This document shows positions 18,017 to 25,077 of a stretch of DNA of 42,528 nt, one piece after another (position 1 is the first letter of the stretch; the number at the start of each line of letters is the position of its first letter). Below the pieces are notes generated by a model. That model was not told the DNA's origin. It searched no databases and worked only from the letters and a program-made list of their open reading frames with translations. Where the stretch lies: contig JACDAM010000041.1 in the NCBI GenBank assembly GCA_013695435.1, forward strand, positions 1 to 42,528. Reading direction: 5' to 3'. The position numbers were made by a program, and so were the translations under genes. This DNA is from Burkholderiales bacterium. GTDB taxonomy: Bacteria; Pseudomonadota; Gammaproteobacteria; Burkholderiales; JACMKV01.

Positions 18017-19099
18017 CTAAACCTTATTGGCGTACACAAACCGCTCGAACGCAGCCTCATTCGCAGCGAACCACTGATACTGCTCGTCGCGGAATTTCTT
18101 CCAGTTGTCGTAGATTTTTTTGAATGCCGGATTCTTGCCGGCTTCTTCGGCGTAGATTTCGAACGCGGTTTTCTGGGCGGCTTTCATGAGATCGTCGGGA
18201 AAGCTTTGCAGCGCGACACCGGATTTGATCAGGCGCTGCAGAGCCGCCGTGTTTTTGGCGTCGTACCCGGCAGTCATGTCGAGATTGACTTCCTTGCACA
18301 CCGTCGCGAGGACTTCCTGGTAGGGCGGCGGAAGTTTTTTCCACTGCTCGGCATTGACGATCAGGCTCACGGTGGCGCCCGGTTCCCACCAACCCGGCGC
18401 GTAGTAGTTTTTCGCGATCTTGTAAAAGCCGAGCTTTTCGTCGTCGTAAGGGCCGACCCATTCGGTGGCGTCGATCGCGCCGCGCTCCAGCGAGGGATAC
18501 ACATCGGCGCCGGCAATCGTCTGCGGCACCGCGCCGAGCGCCGCCAGGATGCGTCCGCCCAAACCCGGAATCCGCATCTTTAAACCCCGGAAGTCGGCAA
18601 GCGATGTCACTGGCCGCCGAAACCACCCCCCCATCTGGGCGCCGGTGTTGCCGCACGGAAAGTTGACAGTGTTGTACTGCGCGAACAATTCGCGCATCAG
18701 CTGCAGGCCGCCGCCGTAGTAGAACCACGAATTCTGCTGGCGCGCCGTCAATCCGAAGGGCAGCGTCGTGTCGAATGCAAGCGCGAGATTTTTGCCGATG
18801 TAGTAGTAAGCCGCGGTATGGCCGCATTCGACGGTGCCCTGCTGCACAGCATCGAGCACCTGCAGGCCGGGCACCAATTCGCCGGCGGCGAACGCCCTGA
18901 TCTGAAATTTGCCATCGGTGAGCATGGCAACGCGCCGCGCAACCATTTCGCAGCCGCCAAACAAGGTATCGAGGCTTTTCGGCCAGCTCGTCGCCATGCG
19001 CCAGCGAATTGCGGGCAGATCGTGCGCGATGGCGGGCGCCGCAAGTGCGCCGACCGCGGCCCCTGCGCTCAAACGTTTCAGGAACGAGCGTCTTTGCAT
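18017..19099 (-). CDS. TRAP transporter substrate-binding protein, TakP-like (2-oxo acid type)
   Basis: 360 aa. The N-terminus MQRRSFLKRLSAGAAVGALA is a twin-arginine (Tat) signal, with cleavage near APAIA. The mature protein follows TakP of Rhodobacter, a DctP-family binder of 2-oxo acids with a bound Na+: IRWRMATSWPKSLDTLFGG, FAAGELVPGLQVLDAVQQGT, GNTGAQMGGWFRRPV and DATEWVGPYDDEKLGFYKIA. The last holds the conserved substrate/sodium pocket residues. Substrate assignment (pyruvate-like oxo acids) is by family only. A strong AGGAGG precedes the ATG. The gene converges on dctQM with a 48-base gap, so it is transcribed separately from its presumed permease. Confidence 0.92.
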   Translation of the reverse strand: MQRRSFLKRLSAGAAVGALAAPAIAHDLPAIRWRMATSWPKSLDTLFGGCEMVARRVAMLTDGKFQIRAFAAGELVPGLQVLDAVQQGTVECGHTAAYYYIGKNLALAFDTTLPFGLTARQQNSWFYYGGGLQLMRELFAQYNTVNFPCGNTGAQMGGWFRRPVTSLADFRGLKMRIPGLGGRILAALGAVPQTIAGADVYPSLERGAIDATEWVGPYDDEKLGFYKIAKNYYAPGWWEPGATVSLIVNAEQWKKLPPPYQEVLATVCKEVNLDMTAGYDAKNTAALQRLIKSGVALQSFPDDLMKAAQKTAFEIYAEEAGKNPAFKKIYDNWKKFRDEQYQWFAANEAAFERFVYANKV

Positions 19100-19272
19100 C
19101 TTTATTCCTCCTGGTTAACCTGATCTCTCAGGTTGTGACGCATCTTTGGCGTCCGGACTTTGCGGCCAGTTTTTGGAAGTTCATTGGACGGACGCGATGC
19201 GGCCAGAACTGCTGCCATCGACGCGAATGCTCAGGCGAGAAACGGCAGACTGCAGTGGCGCCTGCGCGATGG

Positions 19273-20613
19273 TCAATTGCCGGCGATCGTCATATTGTCG
19301 ATCAGGATCGACGGGCAATGTTTGGAGCCGCGTGCCAGTACGTCTGAACCGATCTCGGTAATGCTGCGAAACATGTCCTTCAGATTGCCGGCGATGGTGA
19401 TTTCATCGACTGCGTGCACAACCTCGCCGTGCTCGATCCAGAAACCGGCGACGCCGCGCGAATAATCACCGGTCACGAGATTCACGCCCTGGCCGAGGAC
19501 TTCCGTGACAAGCAGACCGCGATCCATTTTCTTCATCAAGCCGTCGAGATCGAGCGCCCCTTTTGCGATCACCAGATTATGATTGCCGCCGGCGTTGCCC
19601 GTCGTTTGCATGCCGAGCTTGCGCGCCGAGTAGCTGCCAAGAAAATAACCGCACAGCACGCCGTCCTTGACGATATCCCGCGATCTCGTGGCAACCCCTT
19701 CGTCATCGAAAGCGCTGCTCGCGAGGCCGCGCTTCAAAAACGGCAGATCGCTGATCTGCACGATCGGCGAAAAAATCCGGGTGCCCAGCGCATCCAGCAA
19801 GAACGACGATTTGCGGTAAAGGCTGCCGCCGCTTGCCCCAGCGACGAGATGGCCGATCAGGGTTGCTGCGACCGGCGCTTCGAACAGTACGGGCGATCGT
19901 CCGGTTTTTATCTGGCGCGAATCGAGGCGCCGGACCGTGCGCTTGCCGGCGATCGCGCCGACGCGCGCAGCCGCCTCCAGATCCTGCTCGGCCCGCGCCG
20001 TCGTGTACCAATCGTCGCGCTGCATGCCGTCATCATGGCCGGCAATGACCGCACAACCAATGCTGTGGCGGGACGTCGGGTAACCGCCCAGGAAACCGCG
20101 TGAATTGCCGTAGATGAACTGCGATTCATGGACGCCGACTGACGCGCCTTCGGAATTGTTGATGCGCTCGTCGATGCTGAAAGCGGCGGCCTCGCACGAT
20201 TTCGCGAGTTCGATGGCGTCCTCGATCGGCAGATGCCAGGGATGATATAAATCGAGGTCGGGGAATTCGGTCGCGAGGTTTTCTTTATCGGCGAGCCCGG
20301 CGCAATCGTCCGACCCCGTAAAGCGGGCGATCGATAAAGCGGCATCGACGGTATCGCGCAAGGCCTGCGGCGTGAAAACCGAGCTCGTCGCATGGCCGCG
20401 CTTGTGGCCGGCATAAACGGTGACGCCGATCGCTTTGTCGCGGTTATACTCGATGGTCTCGACTTCATTCCGCCGCACAGTGACGTTCTGGCCGAAGCTT
20501 TCGTGCACTTCGGCTTCGCAATCGCTGGCGCCGCGTTCGAGCGCGCGCGCCAGCAGATCGCGCACCATTTGTTTGAAGGTATCGGCGCTGTGATAAAAAC
20601 GATGGTCGGACAT
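19273..20613 (-). CDS. pmbA: Metallopeptidase-like protein PmbA/TldE
   Basis: 446 aa, full length. TldE/PmbA works with TldD as a heterodimeric metalloprotease that degrades unfolded peptides, matures certain ribosomally made peptides and helps break down CcdA-type antitoxins; the catalytic HExxxH is in TldD, which is not in this window. Recognised segments are ASDCEAEVHESFGQNVTVRR, DKAIGVTVYAGHKRG, RINNSEGASVGVHES, DDEGVATRSRDIVKDGVLCG and the C-terminal ILIDNMTIAGN. A MITE-like element ends 22 bases upstream of its start codon, so its promoter or leader has been altered. Confidence 0.95.
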   Translation of the reverse strand: MSDHRFYHSADTFKQMVRDLLARALERGASDCEAEVHESFGQNVTVRRNEVETIEYNRDKAIGVTVYAGHKRGHATSSVFTPQALRDTVDAALSIARFTGSDDCAGLADKENLATEFPDLDLYHPWHLPIEDAIELAKSCEAAAFSIDERINNSEGASVGVHESQFIYGNSRGFLGGYPTSRHSIGCAVIAGHDDGMQRDDWYTTARAEQDLEAAARVGAIAGKRTVRRLDSRQIKTGRSPVLFEAPVAATLIGHLVAGASGGSLYRKSSFLLDALGTRIFSPIVQISDLPFLKRGLASSAFDDEGVATRSRDIVKDGVLCGYFLGSYSARKLGMQTTGNAGGNHNLVIAKGALDLDGLMKKMDRGLLVTEVLGQGVNLVTGDYSRGVAGFWIEHGEVVHAVDEITIAGNLKDMFRSITEIGSDVLARGSKHCPSILIDNMTIAGN

Positions 20614-20637
20614 GAAGTGGCGTGCGGGATAGACTAA

Positions 20638-21003
20638 GAGCTTGTCCGTAAATAATTCAGTCCTGCGCCGGGATCAATTTGAGCGCAGGCCGCGAAGCAA
20701 GACGCGCCGTTGTGTCGGCCACAACCAGGCGGGCGCGGACACGTTGGCGGCGACCCCGCCCGTTTGCGGGTAGCGCCCGCGAGGCCTGCTCCCGCAAACG
20801 GCCGTTTTGCGGTAACGGGTCGCAGGCCTCCTTGCGACAAAGGGATGCGCTCACATTGATCCCGGCCCGAAGGGTTGGCGCCCGAAAGCGCGTCTGCCGC
20901 GTTGCGAGCCTTGCCCAATGCATGACATTCGGGCTGCGACTCGCGACTTGCATCCATCGCTTTGGGGCGCCAACGCAGGGCTGAATTATTCACGGACAAG
21001 CTC
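20638..21003. mobile_element. MITE-like non-autonomous element, 366 bp, 30-bp terminal inverted repeats, TAA duplication
   Basis: The left end (GAGCTTGTCCGTAAATAATT..., 20638-20667) and the right end read on the other strand (GAGCTTGTCCGTGAATAATT..., 20974-21003) are identical at 28 of 30 positions. TAA flanks both ends directly (20635-20637 and 21004-21006), a 3-bp target duplication. No transposase frame is present. The interior folds strongly: CGTTTGCGGG/CCCGCAAACG at 20761-20770 and 20791-20800, and GAGGCCTGC/GCAGGCCTC at 20781-20789 and 20822-20830. Size, ends and lack of a gene fit a MITE mobilised by a related IS; GAG termini and a TAA duplication recall the IS5 superfamily, but that is inference. 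It sits between phaM and pmbA. Confidence 0.8.
20649..20677 (-). promoter_or_regulatory. Possible outward promoter in the MITE end, toward pmbA
   Basis: On the minus strand TTGATC (20672-20677) and TATTTA (20649-20654) are separated by 17 bases and point to pmbA. The -35 fits at four positions and the -10 at only three, so this is weak. Elements of this kind often supply outward promoters, which would matter here because the insertion lies immediately upstream of pmbA. Confidence 0.2.
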
Positions 21004-21010
21004 TAACAGG

Positions 21011-21277
21011 CTAAGGCTTGGGCCTGGATTTGGGGTCGGGGTCGGGCATCAAGGCGACCAAGGCGGCTTTCTGCATCTCCATGGTCTTGATCGTCATTTG
21101 CAGCAAGCCGAGATTCATCGCCAGCCAGTTTTCGACGGACTTCAACTCCGAAATCTTTTTCTCGAGCTCATCGGGGTTGATGGTAGGCGTCAGCATGCCG
21201 GGGAACGGTAACGACATCGGGTTCCACATCTTTTGCATGAACTCGAACATATCGCCGGGAGCGGACGATTCAGCCAT
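21011..21277 (-). CDS. phaM: Short PhaM-like polyhydroxyalkanoate granule regulatory protein
   Basis: 88 aa from the ATG at 21277, which has AGAGGA seven bases upstream; the frame is open further up but those codons overlap the next gene and look unrelated. The core DMFEFMQKMWNPM, MLTPTINPDELEKKISELKS and VENWLAMNLGLLQMTIKTME matches the conserved N-terminal domain of PhaM, a protein that activates PHA synthase and ties granules to the nucleoid. The long Ala/Lys-rich DNA-binding tail of Ralstonia PhaM is absent; instead the protein ends PDPDPKSRPKP. So it may act on granules without binding DNA. The MITE insertion lies 4 bases beyond the stop codon. Confidence 0.8.
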   Translation of the reverse strand: MAESSAPGDMFEFMQKMWNPMSLPFPGMLTPTINPDELEKKISELKSVENWLAMNLGLLQMTIKTMEMQKAALVALMPDPDPKSRPKP

Positions 21278-21281
21278 GGTC

Positions 21282-21818
21282 TTATCCTCTATCGAAATGA
21301 AAGGCGCCCGCAATCGGGCTTTGAACTGGGCCGGCGACCGGATCGTCGCGCCCGACCCGAAGAGCCGCATAAAACGCATTGAGCGGGACAAGCTGGCAGC
21401 CGTTTATCTTCCATTCGGCGCTACCGGCCGCTCCCTCGCGCTGCATCGAATAAAGCGCGACCACAACATTGCCGTCCGGCGCAAGCACCTGCCCGGGCTG
21501 CACCGGTACGTCATCGACGATTGAGGGCGGCAGAAAGGTGAACGCGCGCGGCCGATAAACGGCTGCGTAATTCTGCCTGATCATAGAGATGAATTGGCGC
21601 GGCGTCTGAAACAGTTTCCGCAATGCCGGCGACGCGTACGAAAACGCGGTTTCCGCATCATCCTCCAGAAGTGCGTCGATTTGCGCGTTAATGACGGCGC
21701 GGATCGCGATCCAGTCATCCTCGCTCATCGCCGATTGCTGAGCCGCGGCTGGCAGGCCGGCGGTCAAGCCAAAGCAGGTCATCCACAGGAACAGGAGCCG
21801 CTTCTTGGTCAACTTCAT
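21282..21818 (-). CDS. Exported DUF4864 family protein
   Basis: 178 aa from ATG at 21818 (an ATG nine codons upstream adds a polar stretch that spoils the signal). MKLTKKRLLFLWMTCFGLTA then GLPAAAQQ is a signal peptide, so the product is periplasmic. The mature part, WIAIRAVINAQIDALLEDDA, TAFSYASPALRKLFQTP and NYAAVYRPRAFTFLPP, is characteristic of DUF4864, a small alpha+beta domain of unknown function with a cystatin/NTF2-like look. It ends four bases before the phaM start and is probably co-transcribed with it, an association I cannot interpret. Confidence 0.8.
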   Translation of the reverse strand: MKLTKKRLLFLWMTCFGLTAGLPAAAQQSAMSEDDWIAIRAVINAQIDALLEDDAETAFSYASPALRKLFQTPRQFISMIRQNYAAVYRPRAFTFLPPSIVDDVPVQPGQVLAPDGNVVVALYSMQREGAAGSAEWKINGCQLVPLNAFYAALRVGRDDPVAGPVQSPIAGAFHFDRG

Positions 21819-21963
21819 GGTCGATATGGTACTCCGATCGATCACCCGGAACCCAGGTCATCCGGCTTGCGGCTGCTCATCTGCATTTCAAGGAACGACC
21901 CGGCATCGCCCGTAAACCTCGGTAAAGCGCTGCGGTCATACCCAAGGTAACAGGACAAACCCA

Positions 21964-22497
21964 ATGAAAATTATCCATCCAGCGCTATTCGCTTGCCTGA
22001 CGCTGAATTCGTTTACCGCCGAAGCGGTGCGTGACCGCGAACGCACGCTCGATCGCGATTTCCAGGGACCGCGCGTCGAGTGGCAAGGTGCGATCGTCGC
22101 CCGCATCGAGGATGACGGGGATACCTGTTTCCTGCTCGAGCGCCTGGCTGACCCGTACCGGTCGCGAGGCCCGCGCGAGGTCGCCCGCTTTATCGCTTGC
22201 AATCCCGGTCCGTTCGATCAGGACCGCTTCGCGCCGGGCCAGATTTTGCGGGTCACCGGCAATCTCGGCGAGGCGGTTCCGCGGCGCATCGGGGCAGAAG
22301 TCTGGGAGCAGCCGATTATCGCTGGCTCGATCCTGAAACGGGAATCTGCTGCGGATTATCCGGCCCGCTATCATGGCAGCCCTTATTACGATCCGTTCTA
22401 CGCGCCGTTTTACGCGCATCCTTATGGCTACCCGTATGGGTACCCGCATAACCCGGGGTTTTCTACCCATTTCTTCTTCGGCAGAGGCTGGCATTAG
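21964..22497 (+). CDS. Exported Slp-like protein with Tyr/Pro-rich tail
   Basis: 177 aa. N-terminal signal (MKIIHPALFACLTLNSFTAEA). The middle, VEWQGAIVARIEDDGDTCFL ... RFIACNPGPFDQDRFAPGQI ... LRVTGNLGEAVPRRIGAEVW, follows the Slp/YeaY family of small envelope proteins: a beta barrel with the pattern W.G.I..I, then FDP..F.PG..L.V.G. Most Slp proteins are lipoproteins; here LFAC at residue 11 is a poor lipobox with a very short n-region, so lipidation is doubtful. The C-terminal 45 residues are rich in Tyr, Pro, His and Gly (YAHPYGYPYGYPHNPG). Divergent from the DUF4864 gene. Role unknown. Confidence 0.75.
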   Translation: MKIIHPALFACLTLNSFTAEAVRDRERTLDRDFQGPRVEWQGAIVARIEDDGDTCFLLERLADPYRSRGPREVARFIACNPGPFDQDRFAPGQILRVTGNLGEAVPRRIGAEVWEQPIIAGSILKRESAADYPARYHGSPYYDPFYAPFYAHPYGYPYGYPHNPGFSTHFFFGRGWH

Positions 22498-22831
22498 GGC
22501 TTATGCTCGAAAACCCGAGCTAAACATGGAGTCTCGGCTTGAGGTGCCGGGAAGTCATCAAGACTGTTAGAATCAGTTGGCCAGGCGCGCGCAACACCAG
22601 CAACCGCAGGTACGGGGAAGGTACCTGATTCGAATAAATTTTCAATGCGATGTAAAGGACTTTTCCTGGCATGGCATGTGAGTTGCTGACAGTACGGTCA
22701 TAGGGAGACGAAAGCCGAGGGGTCGCGCAACCGAAGATCTCGATCGGCAGACTCAGCAGCAGCAAAGCAAATGACCCATCGGCCGCTTCACGTCGATGCG
22801 TTTGCCGTCTCGCCCCATTCAACAAGAAAAG
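22498..22831 (+). other. Intergenic region upstream of the HDOD kinase
   Basis: 334 bases. A hairpin GCTCG-AAAACC-CGAGC just after the Slp-like gene may end its transcript, though no T-run follows. A second stem AGGTAC-ggggaag-GTACCT occurs near 22610-22630. I looked for a c-di-GMP (GEMM) riboswitch because of the c-di-GMP regulator downstream and did not find its conserved bases. No convincing promoter identified. Confidence 0.4.
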
Positions 22832-24997
22832 ATGAGCGAGCTTCCACAGAAACTACGGGAACGGATAGCAGGCACAACACTGCCGTCGCTCCCGCACGTC
22901 TTGTTGAAGGTGCTGCGGACTTTCAATAGCGAGCGGGTTAATATCGCTGACCTGAGCCGTTTGATCAATCTCGACGTTGCGCTGCGCAACAGAATCGTTG
23001 CACTGGCCAACCCCTTGAGCAACCAGAAGCCTGCTCAAATCGTTTCGCTCGAACAGAGCATCGTGGCACTTGGGCTCGACACCGTCCGGACGATTGCAAT
23101 CAGCGCCGCGATCGCCGAGGTATTCAAACCGCAATCGCCAATTCGGCGAGCCGAAGCGAAACGTCTGTGGCGGCATGCCGCGCACGCGGCTGCCATCGCA
23201 AAAAGGCTGGCTGAGCTCACGCAGTACATGCATCCCGAAGAAGCGCATCTGGCCGGCCTGCTGCACGACGTCGGCCAGCTCGTGCTGGCCGCCGCGTTTC
23301 CGGAGCAGTACGCGCAAGTCCTGGCAGAGCCGGATGAACTTCGGCAAATCGATATCGAGCGCCAGCAATTCGGCGCCGATCACGCGCAAGTGGGCTTTTG
23401 GTTGATGGGCCACTACCAACTGCGTTCCATCATCGGCGACGCGGTCCTCTATCATCACGAGCCCACAGAACGGATAGTCGACGCGCACTTATTGGTCAGG
23501 ATCGTCAGTGCGGCGCACGCGTTATCGTCAGACATCGCCGCACAGGTTGCGGGCGGAATCGAACTGGCCGAGCGGCTATTCAAGTTGCCCGCGAACGAAA
23601 TTCTTGCCGTCGTCGAACACGCCCGCAAAGAGGTGCGGCAGGACGCTGACTATCTCGCGCTGAATATCGAAAAAGGCGTCGAGTCGATAGCACAAGACAC
23701 CGCGAAGCGCAGAAAGCCGGTCGAAATCGAGTTGAGCGATGATGACAATCCGATTGATGCAGAGCTCGCCGAAGAAATCCGCAGCATCATGCTGTTGAAC
23801 GGGGTCCGGCAGGCGATTGCCGCGGCTGCCGGAGAACCGGCGGTGCTCGCCGCGATCCGGAAAAGCGCACAAATCCTGTTTGGCGTCGATGCGACTTTCT
23901 TCATCTATGAACCGGGCAGTAACCTGCTGCTCGTCAGACGCGCGTCCGGCGATGCGGCATCAAACGACCAGATCAGCGACCAGATCGTCATTCCATACGA
24001 TTCGGGAGATAGCTTGATCGCGCAAGCCGTGCGCGGCGATGCGCCGCTCAACTCATTCAGCCGCAACGCCGAGCTTGCCATCATCGACCAACAGGTGATC
24101 CGCGCGACCCAAAGCGCGGGGATTTTGTGCCTGCCGCTGATCATCGGCGAGAAGACGCTGGGGGCGATTGTGTTCGGCGTCAACGCCGAAACCGCGGCAG
24201 CGCTGAGCGAGAACATGCATTTCATCAGGGCATTCGCGAATCTTGCCGCGAGCAGTCTGGACGCGTTCAGAAGCCGTGAGGCTTACGAGAGGCTCATCGA
24301 AGCCAATCGGGAAGCTGAAACCGCGGGTCACTTGCGCAAGATCGTGCACGAGGTCAGCAATCCGCTGTCGATCATAAAAAACTACATCAGCATATTAGGT
24401 ATGAAGCTTGGCCCTGACGATCCCAGCCGGCAAGATCTCGAGGTGCTGAACGAGGAGATCGATCGCATCGTCGGCATCATTCGCAGCTTGTCCGATCCGC
24501 ACACGCCTGCTGTCGATATGACCGCGGAGGCCGATCCCAACCTGATCGTCTCGGAAGTCGTCGAGCTGTGCCGGAAATCGCTGTTTGCACCGAACCGGAT
24601 AAGCCTGAAACTCGATCTTGATCAATCGATGGAGACCGTTGCTACCAACAAGAACGGCGTCAAACAGATTTTGCTAAATCTGGTGAAAAATGCAGCGGAA
24701 GCGATGGTTGACGGTGGCACGCTGTCTCTTTCGACGGCAGACAGCGTCAACCGCGACGGCGAAGACTACGTGGCAATAACCATCAGCGACACCGGCCCGG
24801 GTATCCCGCCTTATGTTATGTCCCATCTGTTCGAGCCGGGCAACAGCAGCAAAGGCAATGGCCACGCCGGATTGGGTCTGGCCATCGCCAAAAACATCGT
24901 CAAGGAATTGCGAGGCTTCATTACGTGCCGAAACACACAAAGAGGGGTTTCATTCGAAATACTGCTGCCAAAAAAACCCTCTGGATCGATCGCCTGA
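22832..24997 (+). CDS. HDOD-GAF sensor histidine kinase
   Basis: 721 aa from the ATG at 22832 (weak AAGAAAAG upstream; an in-frame start 12 codons earlier is possible). Residues ~8-210 are an HDOD domain (LPSLPHVLLKVLRTFNSERV, AHLAGLLHDVGQLVLAAAFP, GHYQLRSIIGDAVLYHHEP). Residues ~330-480 are GAF-like (AIRKSAQILFGVDATFFIYE, GILCLPLIIGEKTLGAIVFG). A HisKA region carries the phospho-acceptor His near residue 506 (VHEVSNPLSIIKNYIS). The HATPase domain follows (NLVKNAAEAMVDGG, ISDTGPGIPPYVM, GHAGLGLAIAKNIVKEL). No membrane segment, so it senses a cytoplasmic signal. The next gene, 77 bases on, encodes a REC-headed c-di-GMP enzyme and is the likely phosphotransfer partner. Confidence 0.93.
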   Translation: MSELPQKLRERIAGTTLPSLPHVLLKVLRTFNSERVNIADLSRLINLDVALRNRIVALANPLSNQKPAQIVSLEQSIVALGLDTVRTIAISAAIAEVFKPQSPIRRAEAKRLWRHAAHAAAIAKRLAELTQYMHPEEAHLAGLLHDVGQLVLAAAFPEQYAQVLAEPDELRQIDIERQQFGADHAQVGFWLMGHYQLRSIIGDAVLYHHEPTERIVDAHLLVRIVSAAHALSSDIAAQVAGGIELAERLFKLPANEILAVVEHARKEVRQDADYLALNIEKGVESIAQDTAKRRKPVEIELSDDDNPIDAELAEEIRSIMLLNGVRQAIAAAAGEPAVLAAIRKSAQILFGVDATFFIYEPGSNLLLVRRASGDAASNDQISDQIVIPYDSGDSLIAQAVRGDAPLNSFSRNAELAIIDQQVIRATQSAGILCLPLIIGEKTLGAIVFGVNAETAAALSENMHFIRAFANLAASSLDAFRSREAYERLIEANREAETAGHLRKIVHEVSNPLSIIKNYISILGMKLGPDDPSRQDLEVLNEEIDRIVGIIRSLSDPHTPAVDMTAEADPNLIVSEVVELCRKSLFAPNRISLKLDLDQSMETVATNKNGVKQILLNLVKNAAEAMVDGGTLSLSTADSVNRDGEDYVAITISDTGPGIPPYVMSHLFEPGNSSKGNGHAGLGLAIAKNIVKELRGFITCRNTQRGVSFEILLPKKPSGSIA

Positions 24998-25063
24998 TAA
25001 TTTACATTCGAAATTAGCGCGCCTAAACTCGCTCAAAACGTTTTGACGGTTCAGGCGACGACA

Positions 25064-25077
25064 GGGAGAAGAGAATC
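25064..25077 (+). promoter_or_regulatory. Shine-Dalgarno and AUC start codon of the c-di-GMP response regulator
   Basis: GGGAG at 25064-25068 is followed after six bases by ATC at 25075, in frame with a complete receiver domain. The frame is closed upstream by TAA at 25024-25026, and no ATG, GTG or TTG lies between that stop and the receiver's first strand, so the true start must be a non-standard codon (or a sequence error). This is the only position with a good ribosome-binding site. Confidence 0.55.

Noticed and set aside
22498-22831. c-di-GMP riboswitch before the HDOD kinase
   Set aside because: The conserved GEMM bases are missing; only small unrelated stems are present.
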